From the NCBI RefSeq assembly GCF_019931675.1, contig NZ_CP082922.1, positions 2,805,001 to 2,869,000 of the forward strand: a DNA stretch of 64,000 bases, in the 5' to 3' direction. This stretch comes from Nocardioides rotundus (GTDB lineage Bacteria > Actinomycetota > Actinomycetes > Propionibacteriales > Nocardioidaceae). Below, piece by piece: positions 35,564-45,000 of the stretch (positions within the stretch are counted from its first letter, which is position 1; the number at the start of each line of letters is the position of its first letter). The position numbers and the translations under genes were made by a program. A model generated the notes under the pieces. It did not search any database, was not told the DNA's origin, and saw only the letters and a list, made by a program, of their open reading frames with translations.

Positions 35564-36399
35564 TCACGTCATGGTGCGGTTGCGGAAGACCTTGAGGGCG
35601 AGCGGCGCCACGACCGCGGTGATGAGCACCGTCCACAGCACGGTGAACACCACGGGGTGCTGCATCGGCAGGTGCGCGTCGGCGGGCGCCGGCCCGGTGT
35701 TGCCCCACAGCTGCCGGACCGCGAGCACGAGGGAGGAGATCGGGTTCCACTCGGCGATGGCCCGCAGCACCGTGCCCATCCGCTCGGTCGGCGCGAACGC
35801 GTTGGAGAGGAACGTCAGCGGGAAGATCGAGGTGAACATGACCCCGTTCACCGCCTCCACCGACCGCATCGCCGAGCCGACCAGGATGCCGATCCAGATC
35901 ATCGCGAAGCCCCACATCAGCAGCAGGCCGTAGGCCGCGACCGCCTCCAGGAACGACCCGCGGATCCGCCAGCCCACGATCAGCCCGGTCAGCGACATCA
36001 CCACGATCCCGATGAAGGAGTGGGTGAGGCTGGACAGGCTGCGCCCGACCAGGATCGCCGCGGGGTTGATCGGCAGCGAGCGGAACCGGTCCACGATCCC
36101 CTTGTCGATGTCGGCGTTGAGCCCGACCGCGACGATGAACGAGGCGAACGCGATGGTCTGACCCATGATCCCGCCGAGCAGCCACTCCCGATAGCCGGTC
36201 GGCGACCCGGAGACGGCGATCGCGCCGCCGAAGACGTAGGCGAACAGCAGCACGAACATGACCGGCTGGATGGTGACGTCCATCAGCATCTCCGGCATCC
36301 GCCGGATGTGGATCAGGTTGCGCCGGAAGATCGTCACGGACTGGTGCCACAACGACGTACGGCGGATCTCGGGCCGCTCCAGCCCCGGGTGCGCGGCGG

Positions 36400-36403
<4 letters not shown>
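35564..36403 (-). CDS. ABC-2 type exporter permease
   Basis: A 279-residue membrane protein with six helices of the DrrB/ABC-2 type. Typical blocks are RRMPEMLMDVTIQPVMFVLLFAYVFGGAI (about 34-63), DIDKGIVDRFRSLPINPAAILVGR (about 98-121, the coupling loop) and a late helix. It forms a drug or lipid exporter with the overlapped ATPase (ATGA). The substrate cannot be predicted from sequence. Divergent PadR regulator suggests induction by the exported compound. Confidence 0.92.
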
Positions 36404-37380
<977 letters not shown>

Positions 37381-37407
37381 GGACACTCCCTCCCGTATTC
37401 CGATTAG

Positions 37408-37423
37408 GAACAGTACAGTGTTC
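37408..37423. promoter_or_regulatory. PadR-type operator between exporter and regulator
   Basis: GAACA (37408-37412) and TGTTC (37419-37423) form an inverted repeat with a 6-bp centre. It covers a TACAGT -10-like box (37414-37419) 9 nt before the PadR ATG, and the exporter start is 28 bp away on the other strand. The site could give both autorepression and exporter control. Confidence 0.55.
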
Positions 37424-37428
37424 TCATC

Positions 37429-37986
37429 ATGCGTCAAGATCTCCCGGCCACCGCCTACGCGCTGCTCGGGCTGCTCACCCTCGGCGAGGAGCCGGTGACC
37501 GGCTACGAGCTGAAGCAGCGCGCGGACTCGACCCTGCGCTTCTACTGGGTCTCCCCCGCGATGAGCCAGATCTACTCCGAGCTGGCGCGGCTCACCGAGC
37601 GCGGCCTGGTGGCGGCCACCAGCGAGCAGGACGGCGGCCGCGAGGTCACGTCGTACGCCATCACCGCCGCCGGCCGCGAGGCGCTGCACACCTGGATGGC
37701 CGACACCCCCGCCGGCTTCCCCGTGCTCAAGCACAGCGTCTGCCTGCGCCTGCTGATGGGCCACGCGGCCGACCCCGAGGGCACGGTGCGGATGCTGGAG
37801 GAGTACGTCGAGGAGTGCGCCGCCGCGCGGGCGGACCTGCAGCAGGTCCGGGACGGCCTGCGCGGCAACGACGGTCCCGGGCAGCCGTTCTTCCACCCCT
37901 CGCTGGTCGCCGACTGGGGGCTGGACTACTTCGAGGACGAGGCGCGGCACGCCCGCCGCGCGCTAGACAGGCTGCGCGAGGACTGA
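37429..37986 (+). CDS. PadR-family transcriptional regulator
   Basis: A 185-residue PadR repressor. The winged helix covers about residues 8-85 (YALLGLLTLGEEPVTGYELKQRADSTLRFYWVSPAMSQIYSELARLTERGLV), followed by a C-terminal helical dimer domain with many acidic residues (VRMLEEYVEECAAARADLQQVRDGL). PadR proteins commonly control drug exporters next to them, and this one is divergent from an ABC exporter. Short spacing and the overlapping palindrome imply local autoregulation. Confidence 0.9.
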   Translation: MRQDLPATAYALLGLLTLGEEPVTGYELKQRADSTLRFYWVSPAMSQIYSELARLTERGLVAATSEQDGGREVTSYAITAAGREALHTWMADTPAGFPVLKHSVCLRLLMGHAADPEGTVRMLEEYVEECAAARADLQQVRDGLRGNDGPGQPFFHPSLVADWGLDYFEDEARHARRALDRLRED

Positions 37987-37997
37987 CCCGCCCCACC

Positions 37998-38003
37998 TAG
38001 TCT
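37998..38003 (+). promoter_or_regulatory. Leaderless -10 box of the EamA transporter
   Basis: TAGTCT, 7 nt before the ATG at 38011. Confidence 0.5.
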
Positions 38004-38010
38004 GACGACC

Positions 38011-38868
38011 ATGGTCGCGCCGCGTGTCTCCCCGGTGTGGCTGGTGCTCATGGGCATCGCGTCGGTGCAGTTCGGCGCCGCGATCGCCAAGGGCCTGTTC
38101 GCCGACATCGGGCCCACCTCGATGGTCTTCCTCCGCCTGGCCACCTCCGCGGCCCTGCTCACCCTGATCGCCCGTCCCCGGCTGCGCGGGCGCACCCGCC
38201 AGGACTGGCTGGTCGTGCTCGGCTTCGGCGCGAGCCTGGGGCTGATGAACTGGTCGATCTACCAGTCCTTCGCCCGGATCCCCCTGGGCATCGCGGTGAC
38301 CATCGAGTTCATCGGCCCGCTGCTCGTGGCTGTCGGCGGCAGCCGCCGGCCGCGGGATCTGCTCTGGGTGATCCTCGCGGGGCTCGGGGTGGCCGCGCTC
38401 GGCGCGGAGCCGGGCGACGTGACCCTTCCCGGCGTGCTCTTCGCGCTGCTCGCCGGAGCGGCGTGGGCGGCCTACATCCTGCTGTCGGCCCAGACCGGCC
38501 GGCGCTGGCCGGGGCTGGACGGCCTGGCGATCGCGTCGGTGGTCGGCACACTCATGCTCTCGCCGGCCGCGGCGGCGGTCGGCGGGACGCAGCTGCTGGA
38601 GCCGCGGGTGCTGGCGATCGGTGCGGCGGTCGGGGTGCTCAGCTCGGTGATCCCCTACTCCCTGGAGATGATCGCGTTGCGCAGCCTGCGTCCGTCGGTG
38701 TTCGGCATCCTGATGAGCATGGAGCCGGCGGCCGCGGCCCTGGCCGGTCTCTTGGTGCTCGGCGAGTTCCTCTCCCCGCTGCAGTGGCTCGCGGTGGGCT
38801 GCGTGGTCGCCGCGAGCGTGGGGGCGACCCGCAGCAGCCCGCCGCAGGTCGAGCCGCCCCCTGACTGA
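38011..38868 (+). CDS. EamA-family (DMT) transporter, RhtA-like
   Basis: A 285-residue membrane protein with ten predicted helices and two EamA repeats. The N-terminal part SVQFGAAIAKGLFADIGPTSMVFLRLATSAALL and the second-half SYVIPYSLEMIALRSLRPSVFGILMSMEPA-like segment (here SSVIPYSLEMIALRSLRPSVF) resemble the threonine/homoserine exporter RhtA. Substrates of close relatives are amino acids, purines or drugs; none can be assigned. TAGTCT (37998-38003) lies 7 nt before the ATG, so it is probably leaderless and independent of the PadR gene. Confidence 0.88.
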   Translation: MVAPRVSPVWLVLMGIASVQFGAAIAKGLFADIGPTSMVFLRLATSAALLTLIARPRLRGRTRQDWLVVLGFGASLGLMNWSIYQSFARIPLGIAVTIEFIGPLLVAVGGSRRPRDLLWVILAGLGVAALGAEPGDVTLPGVLFALLAGAAWAAYILLSAQTGRRWPGLDGLAIASVVGTLMLSPAAAAVGGTQLLEPRVLAIGAAVGVLSSVIPYSLEMIALRSLRPSVFGILMSMEPAAAALAGLLVLGEFLSPLQWLAVGCVVAASVGATRSSPPQVEPPPD

Positions 38869-38896
38869 CCCGACCTTCGGACAGCCGGCGAGACGC

Positions 38897-40591
38897 TCAG
38901 CCGGCGCCCTCCTCGCGCAGCGTGTCGCGCACGATCGTCCGGCGGTCCGGCGCCGGCTTGGCCCGCGGCGTGACGCTGCGGCGCCGCGGCTGCCGGGTCG
39001 GGTCGGGAGCCGGCTCGGTGGGCGCGTCCAGGGTCTGCTGCATCCCCCGCTCCCCGTCCGTGAGCTCGAACCGGGCCCGGGTGAAGACCGGTGCCCCGGG
39101 CTCGAGCACGTAGGGCAGGCACCGGTAGTCCGCGGTCATCGAGTCCGGCGTGATGGTGGTGGAGATGTAGCCCCGCAGGTTCGTCCAGAACCGGATGTTC
39201 GGGTTGTACGCCGACCACGGGTGCTCGCCGGTCGGGCTGTCGTAGCCGTCGCCGCCGGAGCTGATCGAGGAGGTGATGAACTCCGAGCCGACCGGCGTGG
39301 TCTGGTCGTCGTAGTCGACGTAGAGGTCCGAGGCCCAGTGCGCGTGCACGTCGCCGGTGAGCACGACCGGGTTGCGCACCCCCGCGTCGACCCAGCCCTG
39401 GGTGATCCGCCGCCGGGAGGCGCGGTAGCCGTCCCAGGCGTCCATCGAGACCTTGGTGACCTCGGGGTCGGGGTCGGAGTCGCGCCGGCCGAAGAACACC
39501 TGCTGGCCCAGCAGGTCCCACCGCGCGGTCGACTGGCGGAAGCCGTCGAGCAGCCACCGCTCCTGCTCCATGCCGGGCAGCGAACGGGACTCCAGGTCCG
39601 CCTCGGGGGTGTCCTTGTAGCCGTCGCCGGCGGCCTGGTCGTCGCGGTACTGCCGGGTGTCGAGCATGTGGAAGGTGGCCAGGTCGCCCCAGTGGATGCG
39701 GCGGAACAGTTGCAGGTCGGGGCCGCGCGGGATCGACGTACGCCGCAGCGGCATGTTCTCGTAGTAGGCCTGGTACGCCGCGGCCCGGCGCTGCACGAAG
39801 CCGGGCTGCTCGACCGCCCGGTCGGCGATCTCGTCGGCGTAGTTGTTGTCCACCTCGTGGTCGTCCCAGACCGCCAGCCACGGCGCGGCGGCGTGCGCGG
39901 CCTGCAGGTCTGGGTCGGTCTTGTACTGCGCCTGCCGCTGGCGGTAGTTGGCCAGCGTCACCGTCTCCGGGCCCGCGTGCCGCCGTGGGAGGCCCGCGCG
40001 GCCGGGGCCCTCGTACTGGTAGTCACCCAGGTGCAGGATCAGGTCCGGGCGCTCCTCGGCGAGCCGGCGGTAAGCGGTGAAGAAGCCGCCCTGCCAGTTG
40101 GAACAGGACACGAACGCCATCGCCAGCGCCGCCGGGGTGGTGCCGCGAGCGGGCGTGGTCAGCGAGCGGCCCGCGGGCGAGAGGTGCCGGCCGGTGCGGA
40201 AGCGGTAGTAGTACTCCCGCCCCGGCTCCAGCCCGGTGACCTCGACGTGCACCGAGTGCGCCGACTCCGGCAGTGCCTTCACCGACCCGGCGCGCACCAC
40301 GTCGGCGAAGCGGGGGTCGGTCGCGACCTGCCAGCCCACCGACTGCCGCTTCGGCGGCATCCCGCCCAGGCCGTCGTCGGCGAGCGGGTCGAGCGCCAGC
40401 CGGGTCCAGATCACGAAGCCGTCGGCGGCGGGGTCGCCGCTGGCCACGCCGAGCGTGAACGGGTTGCTGCGCAGCGGGGTGGTGGCGGCCGCGTTGCGGG
40501 CCGCGGCGGGGCTCGGGGTGAGCGTGGCGGCGGGGACGGCGGCACCGAGCAGCGCGCCGGTCCGAAGCAGGTTCCTCCGAGATGTCTGCAT
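38897..40591 (-). CDS. phoD: Tat-exported PhoD-like alkaline phosphatase
   Basis: A 564-residue phosphodiesterase/phosphatase. The start MQTSRRNLLRTGALLGAA carries a twin-arginine motif and the hydrophobic part ends before AAARNAA, so it is exported folded. The PhoD N-terminal Ig-like domain (about 45-150) precedes the metallophosphatase domain with FVSCSNWQGGFFTAYRRLAE, LILHLGDYQYEG, WDDHEVDNNYAD and TGDVHAHWASDLYVD; the Cys in VSCSNW, Asp in GDYQYE and Asp/His in DDHE are the expected Fe/Ca ligands. It releases phosphate from phosphodiesters outside the cell. A further in-frame ATG lies at 40621. No Pho box was identified. Confidence 0.92.
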   Translation of the reverse strand: MQTSRRNLLRTGALLGAAVPAATLTPSPAAARNAAATTPLRSNPFTLGVASGDPAADGFVIWTRLALDPLADDGLGGMPPKRQSVGWQVATDPRFADVVRAGSVKALPESAHSVHVEVTGLEPGREYYYRFRTGRHLSPAGRSLTTPARGTTPAALAMAFVSCSNWQGGFFTAYRRLAEERPDLILHLGDYQYEGPGRAGLPRRHAGPETVTLANYRQRQAQYKTDPDLQAAHAAAPWLAVWDDHEVDNNYADEIADRAVEQPGFVQRRAAAYQAYYENMPLRRTSIPRGPDLQLFRRIHWGDLATFHMLDTRQYRDDQAAGDGYKDTPEADLESRSLPGMEQERWLLDGFRQSTARWDLLGQQVFFGRRDSDPDPEVTKVSMDAWDGYRASRRRITQGWVDAGVRNPVVLTGDVHAHWASDLYVDYDDQTTPVGSEFITSSISSGGDGYDSPTGEHPWSAYNPNIRFWTNLRGYISTTITPDSMTADYRCLPYVLEPGAPVFTRARFELTDGERGMQQTLDAPTEPAPDPTRQPRRRSVTPRAKPAPDRRTIVRDTLREEGAG

Positions 40592-40662
40592 GCGCTCCAC
40601 CCCAAGCGCCGAAGGCGACATCCAGGTGACGGCCGCCTGACCGGATGCCGTCGAGGTCCGGG

Positions 40663-41757
40663 TCAGAAGGTGAAGACCGCCGAGAGCACGTGCCGCCGCC
40701 GCGCGGCCAGGTCGTCCATCAGGCCGGGGCCGTCGTCGAAGGGGACGACGTCGGAGATGATGTGCCGGCGTACGTCGTCGCCGCGCGAGCGCAGCAGGCT
40801 CACCGTCTCCGCGGAGAACCGGCGCCGGTCCCACGAGCCCGACAGGCCGCGCGGCACCCGGCCGATCTGGGCGGACACGAGCCGCAGGCCGTTGTGGTGG
40901 AACTCCTCGCCGAGCCGCAGGTCGTCGGCGCCGCCGGTGTAGAAGGCGAGGTCGACCAGGCTGCCCTGCGGGCGCAGGCAGCGCAGCGCCGCGTGCAGGG
41001 CGGCCGAGCGGCCGCGGCACTGGAAGACCACGTCGGCGCCGTGGTCGGCCGGGCCGTGGCGCCAGCGGGTCTTCAGCACCCGGCCGGGATCCTCCTCCAG
41101 GTCCAGGGTGGCGAAGCCGAGCCGCTCGGCGATCGCGCGGCGGCGCTCGTCGGCGTCGATCACCACGACCTCCTGCGCGCCGTGCTCCTGCGCCAGCAGC
41201 GCCACGAGCAGGCCGATGGCACCCGCCCCGGTCACGGCGACCAGCCGGCCCGCGACCCCGTCGGCCAGGCTCGCCACGCCGCCGCCGGTCGCCTCGCCGG
41301 CCGCGTGCAGCAGTCCGTTGGCGCAGATCGGGCCGAGGTGGGCGACGTAGACGCCGAGCAGCGGGTCCAGGTCCTCGGGCAGCGGGACGACGTGCTCGCG
41401 GACCGGGTCGGAGACGTGGTGGGTGGCATGGCCGTACGGCGTCGCCACGAGGGTGCCCTCGGCGAAGGCCGGGGTCCGCGACTCCACGACGCGTCCGACC
41501 TCCATGTAGCCCAGCCGGGTCACGGGGTAGACCTGCTCGCGCTCCCCCTCGGTGGCGGGCACGAAGAGGCCGAGCTCAGGGTCCATCGGCGCGTGCAGCG
41601 CCGGGTTGTCGCCCTTGAGGAAGGTCAGCTCGGTGCCCGCCGAGAGCCCCGAGGCGACCGTCTCCAGCAGCAGGCCGCCCTCGGGGACCTCCGGCAGCTC
41701 CTCCTTCACGATCTGCAGGTCGCCGGGGGCGGCGACCACCATGTTGCGGCGGATCAC
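40663..41757 (-). CDS. MDR-family zinc-type dehydrogenase
   Basis: A 364-residue medium-chain dehydrogenase. The N-terminal part is atypical for alcohol dehydrogenases, with no GHE zinc motif visible, while the NAD(P) motif VAVTGAGAIGLLVALLAQEHGAQEVVVIDADE (about 175-205) is clear. Related MDR proteins in glycosylation or bacteriochlorin pathways oxidise a sugar or ring alcohol. It is the last gene of the gpgS operon; GTG at 41757 overlaps the stop of the MocA-like gene (GTGA). The substrate is unknown. Confidence 0.8.
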   Translation of the reverse strand: MIRRNMVVAAPGDLQIVKEELPEVPEGGLLLETVASGLSAGTELTFLKGDNPALHAPMDPELGLFVPATEGEREQVYPVTRLGYMEVGRVVESRTPAFAEGTLVATPYGHATHHVSDPVREHVVPLPEDLDPLLGVYVAHLGPICANGLLHAAGEATGGGVASLADGVAGRLVAVTGAGAIGLLVALLAQEHGAQEVVVIDADERRRAIAERLGFATLDLEEDPGRVLKTRWRHGPADHGADVVFQCRGRSAALHAALRCLRPQGSLVDLAFYTGGADDLRLGEEFHHNGLRLVSAQIGRVPRGLSGSWDRRRFSAETVSLLRSRGDDVRRHIISDVVPFDDGPGLMDDLAARRRHVLSAVFTF

Positions 41758-42725
41758 GACGCGACCACCTCGTCCATCCGCACCGTCCCACCGGAGCGCA
41801 CCGAGCGGGCGATCGCCAGGGCGAAGCGGTGGCTGGCCAGGGCGTCGGCGTAGGGCACCCGCGCGACCGGGCGCTCGCCGCGCACGGCGGCCACGAAGTC
41901 GCGGTCGACCTCCTCGCGCGGGTCGAAGGAGGGGGTGTGCTCCTCCGCGTCGGTGCCGCGGGTGACGACGAGTCGCTCCTCGGCCAGGTCCAGGTGCAGG
42001 CCGGGGGCGACCAGCTCCAGCCCGGCGCCGCGCTTGGCGGTGAGCGCGCACGAGGCGGACAGCGTCACGACCGCGCCGGAGTCGAAGCGTGCGAGCACCG
42101 CGGTGGCGTCGTCGACGTGGTCCTCCTCGACCTCTCCGTCGTTGGCCGCGGCCGCGGTCACCTCGACCGGCTCGCCGAGCAGGTGCCGGGCCAGGTCGAG
42201 GATGTGTGCCAGCTGCTCCACCACCTGGCCGCCGGAGAGGTGGCGGCGCTGCCACCAGTCCACGGGCGGACGCTTGTCCAGCCACCGGCCGTGCGCGAGC
42301 AGGGCGGGCGTCTCCGTCAGCAGGTCGCGGGCCCGCTCGACGGTGTCCAGGCAGCGCCAGTGGTAGCCGGTGCCGGTCACGATGCCCGCGTCGTGGACCC
42401 GCCGGGCGACCTGCTCGGCCACCTCGAGGTCCAGCGCGACCGGCTTCTCGACGAACATCGGCAGGCCCCGGTCCAGCACGGCCGCCTCGGCCTCACCGTG
42501 GGCGAACGGCGGGACGCAGACGTACGCCGCGTCCACGGGCCGCTCGGCCAGCGCCCGCTCCGGCTGGTCGAACGCCTCGGCGCCCACCGCCCCGGCCAGC
42601 GCCCGGGCGGCCTCGGGCACCAGGTCGGTGACCGAGACGACCTCGACGTCCTCCAGGCCGGACAGCACCTTGGCGTGGCGCTGGGCCACACCCCCGGCCC
42701 CGATCATCGCGATCCGCAGGCTCAC
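41754..42725 (-). CDS. Gfo/Idh/MocA-family oxidoreductase
   Basis: A 323-residue dehydrogenase with an N-terminal Rossmann motif SLRIAMIGAGGVAQRHAKVLSGLEDVEVVSV and the catalytic lysine of the family in FVEKPVALDLEVAEQ (EKP motif, near residue 95). The C-terminal alpha/beta domain includes GTGYHWRCLDTVERARDLL. Such enzymes act on sugars or inositols, often as UDP-sugar or glycoside dehydrogenases. Its position between a glycosyltransferase and an MDR dehydrogenase suggests sequential oxidation or epimerisation of a sugar. GTG at 42725 overlaps the upstream stop. Confidence 0.88.
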   Translation of the reverse strand: MSLRIAMIGAGGVAQRHAKVLSGLEDVEVVSVTDLVPEAARALAGAVGAEAFDQPERALAERPVDAAYVCVPPFAHGEAEAAVLDRGLPMFVEKPVALDLEVAEQVARRVHDAGIVTGTGYHWRCLDTVERARDLLTETPALLAHGRWLDKRPPVDWWQRRHLSGGQVVEQLAHILDLARHLLGEPVEVTAAAANDGEVEEDHVDDATAVLARFDSGAVVTLSASCALTAKRGAGLELVAPGLHLDLAEERLVVTRGTDAEEHTPSFDPREEVDRDFVAAVRGERPVARVPYADALASHRFALAIARSVRSGGTVRMDEVVAS

Positions 42726-43852
42726 CCGCGACTCCTCCTCAACAGCTCGTCGTACAGCTCCAGATAGTCCGCCGCCATCTGCTTGGGCGTCCACGGCGCG
42801 GCCGCGCGGCGGCACTCGGCCGGGTCGATCTCGTCGATCCGAGCGAGGGCGGCCACCAGCCCGTCCTCGTCCTCGGCGAGGAAGCCGGTGGACCCGTCGG
42901 CCACGAGGGAGGGCAGCACGCCGAGCGGCGTGCCGACCACCGGCACCCCGCGGGTGAGGGCCTCGACCACCCCGGTCGCGCCTGGCTCGGCCCACCGGTT
43001 GGGGGTGAGCAGGCAGCGCGCGGACTGCAGCAGCAGCTCCTTGTCCCGGCCCGCGACGCCGCCGACCCAGCGGACCGTGTCGCCGTCGATGAGCGGCTCC
43101 ACCTCGTCGAGGAACCAGGCGACATCGGGGTGCTGGCGCAGCTCCGGCTCGCTCCGCACCCGCTCGCGCAGCTCGTCGGGGTCGCCGATCCCGGCGACCG
43201 GGCCGGCGATCACGAGCGGGATGCCGGCCTCCCGGCAGATCCGCGCGGCGATGTCCTGCCCCTTGTCGCGGGTGATCCGCGCCAGGATCAGCGCGTGCTC
43301 GCCGCGCTCGACCCCAACGTCCTCCGGCGGCGGCACGGCGAGGGGGACGACCCCCAGCGTCTGCCGCTGGATCGCCTCGGGCGCCCGCTCGAGCTGGGAG
43401 CGGGAGACCGCGGCGAACCCGACGCGGCCGCCGCCGTCGAAGGCGGAGTAGAAGTCCGCGTGCTTGCGCATGTCCCAGTGCAGCGTCTGCAGGGTGGGCG
43501 GCGCCGCGGAGCCCATCGCGGCGAGGACGGCCACCCCGACGACCTCCAGGTGGTCGTGCACCAGGTCGAAGGAGCCCTCCCGCACCGTGCGGGCGACCGC
43601 CTGCATGTGGGCGTGCGCGATGCCGGAGACCTGGTTGTAGGGGCGGGCGATGTCGCGGAACCGCGGCGCGTCCACGGTGCGCACCACGTCGTCGACCTCG
43701 ATGCCGGGCTCACCGACCGTCGCCAGGGTGACCCGCACCCCGGCGTCGCGGAGCGCGGACACCAGCGTGGCCACCACGGTCTCGATGCCGCCGTAGCCCT
43801 CCGGCGGGACCGGCAGCCAGGGACCCGCGTTGACCAGGACGTCGAGCGTCAT
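42722..43852 (-). CDS. GT4-family glycosyltransferase
   Basis: A 376-residue GT-B glycosyltransferase. The acceptor side has PPEGYGGIETVVATLVSALRDAGVRVTLATVGEPG (about 16-50) and FDLVHDHLEVVGVAVLAAMG; the donor side has LILARITRDKGQDIAARICREAGIPLVIAGPV and the E-x7-E region in RWAEPGATGVVEALTRGVPVVGT. The family uses nucleotide sugars with retention of configuration. Linked to gpgS, it may add a second sugar to glucosylglycerate or act on another acceptor. Its ATG overlaps the gpgS stop (ATGA). Confidence 0.88.
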   Translation of the reverse strand: MTLDVLVNAGPWLPVPPEGYGGIETVVATLVSALRDAGVRVTLATVGEPGIEVDDVVRTVDAPRFRDIARPYNQVSGIAHAHMQAVARTVREGSFDLVHDHLEVVGVAVLAAMGSAAPPTLQTLHWDMRKHADFYSAFDGGGRVGFAAVSRSQLERAPEAIQRQTLGVVPLAVPPPEDVGVERGEHALILARITRDKGQDIAARICREAGIPLVIAGPVAGIGDPDELRERVRSEPELRQHPDVAWFLDEVEPLIDGDTVRWVGGVAGRDKELLLQSARCLLTPNRWAEPGATGVVEALTRGVPVVGTPLGVLPSLVADGSTGFLAEDEDGLVAALARIDEIDPAECRRAAAPWTPKQMAADYLELYDELLRRSRG

Positions 43853-44826
43853 CAGAGCCCCACGGCCTGCGGCCACCGCCGTCCGGCGCGGACGTCGACC
43901 ATCCGCGGCCGCTCGCCGAAGACGATCTCGGTGGTGGCGGAGTCGAAGGCGTCCCCACGCCGGGTGAACTGGACCAGCTCGCCGGCCGGCTCCTCGCTGC
44001 ACACCATCCGGCGGTGCTTGCCCAGGCGGGAGTGCACCGTCAGCTGGATCTGCGCGGCCATCCGGGAGAGCTGGTCGTCGGAGGAGTTCCGGTGCCGGCG
44101 CACGCCCAGGTCGACCTGGGCCATCCGGTCCAGGCCGTACTTCTCGACCAGGTCGATCATCAGGCCGATCTCCACGCCGTAGCCCGAGACGAACGGCACC
44201 GACTCCAGGCACGCGCGGGTGCCGGCGTACTCCCCCGCCAGCGGCTGGACGAAGCCGGCCAGCTCGGGCCAGTAGAGGTTGAGCAGCGGACGCGCGACCA
44301 GCTCGGTGACCCGGCCCCCACCGGCCGGGAGCACCGTCTCGCCGGACGCGAGCGGCCGGTCGTAGCAGCCCTTGACGAAGTCGACCCCCTCGCAGAGCAC
44401 CGGCGCGAGCAGCCCGACCACGAACTGCGGGTCGAAGTCGCGCAGGTCGGCATCGCAGAACGCGACCACGTCGCCGCGGGTGACGGCCAGCGACTTCCAC
44501 AGCGCCTCGCCCTTGCCCGGGACGTCGCCGAGCTCGGGCAGGATGTCGCCCTGCCGCTCCACCCGGGCGCCCGCGGCGCGGGCCCGAGCCGCCGTCCGAT
44601 CCGTGGAGTGGGAGTCGATGACCACGATCTCGTCGACCAGGCGCACGTCCTCCATCAGGCGCTCGCGGATGGCCTGGACGATCGCCCCGACGGTCTCCTC
44701 CTCGTCGCGTGCGGGCAGGACGACGCTCACGGTGCGGCCGCGCTTGGCGGCGGCCACGTGTGATGGGGTGTAGTGGCGACCGTGGTAGGTCCGTCGCTCG
44801 AACCAGCTTCGCGTGTCGGTGCGCAT
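43852..44826 (-). CDS. gpgS: Glucosyl-3-phosphoglycerate synthase
   Basis: A 324-residue GT-A/GT81 glycosyltransferase that transfers glucose from UDP-glucose to 3-phosphoglycerate. The nucleotide motif VSVVLPARDEEETVGAIVQAIRERL, the metal-binding DAD in VVAFCDADLRDFDPQFVVG, FVKGCYDRPLASGETVLPAGGGRVTELVARPLLNLYWPELAGFVQPLAGEYAG and the acceptor region SGYGVEIGLMIDLVEKYGLDRMAQVDLG match mycobacterial GpgS. It heads a four-gene operon. GGAG precedes the ATG 44826. A gpgP-like gene is divergent, 174 bp away. Confidence 0.92.
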   Translation of the reverse strand: MRTDTRSWFERRTYHGRHYTPSHVAAAKRGRTVSVVLPARDEEETVGAIVQAIRERLMEDVRLVDEIVVIDSHSTDRTAARARAAGARVERQGDILPELGDVPGKGEALWKSLAVTRGDVVAFCDADLRDFDPQFVVGLLAPVLCEGVDFVKGCYDRPLASGETVLPAGGGRVTELVARPLLNLYWPELAGFVQPLAGEYAGTRACLESVPFVSGYGVEIGLMIDLVEKYGLDRMAQVDLGVRRHRNSSDDQLSRMAAQIQLTVHSRLGKHRRMVCSEEPAGELVQFTRRGDAFDSATTEIVFGERPRMVDVRAGRRWPQAVGL

Positions 44827-45000
44827 GGGAACTCCTGTCTACGCCGATGAGCGCGCGGTGTGCCGCTGCGGTGGGCCCCGGATCCCGGTGGCCCCCAGAC
44901 CTTAGGCTTGGCCGGGCGGGGAGCAGCACCACCCGTACGTGTGGAGTCACCCGTCCGGCGAGTTCCAACACTTTCGGATCAGTACCGAGGGAGGGGCAGC

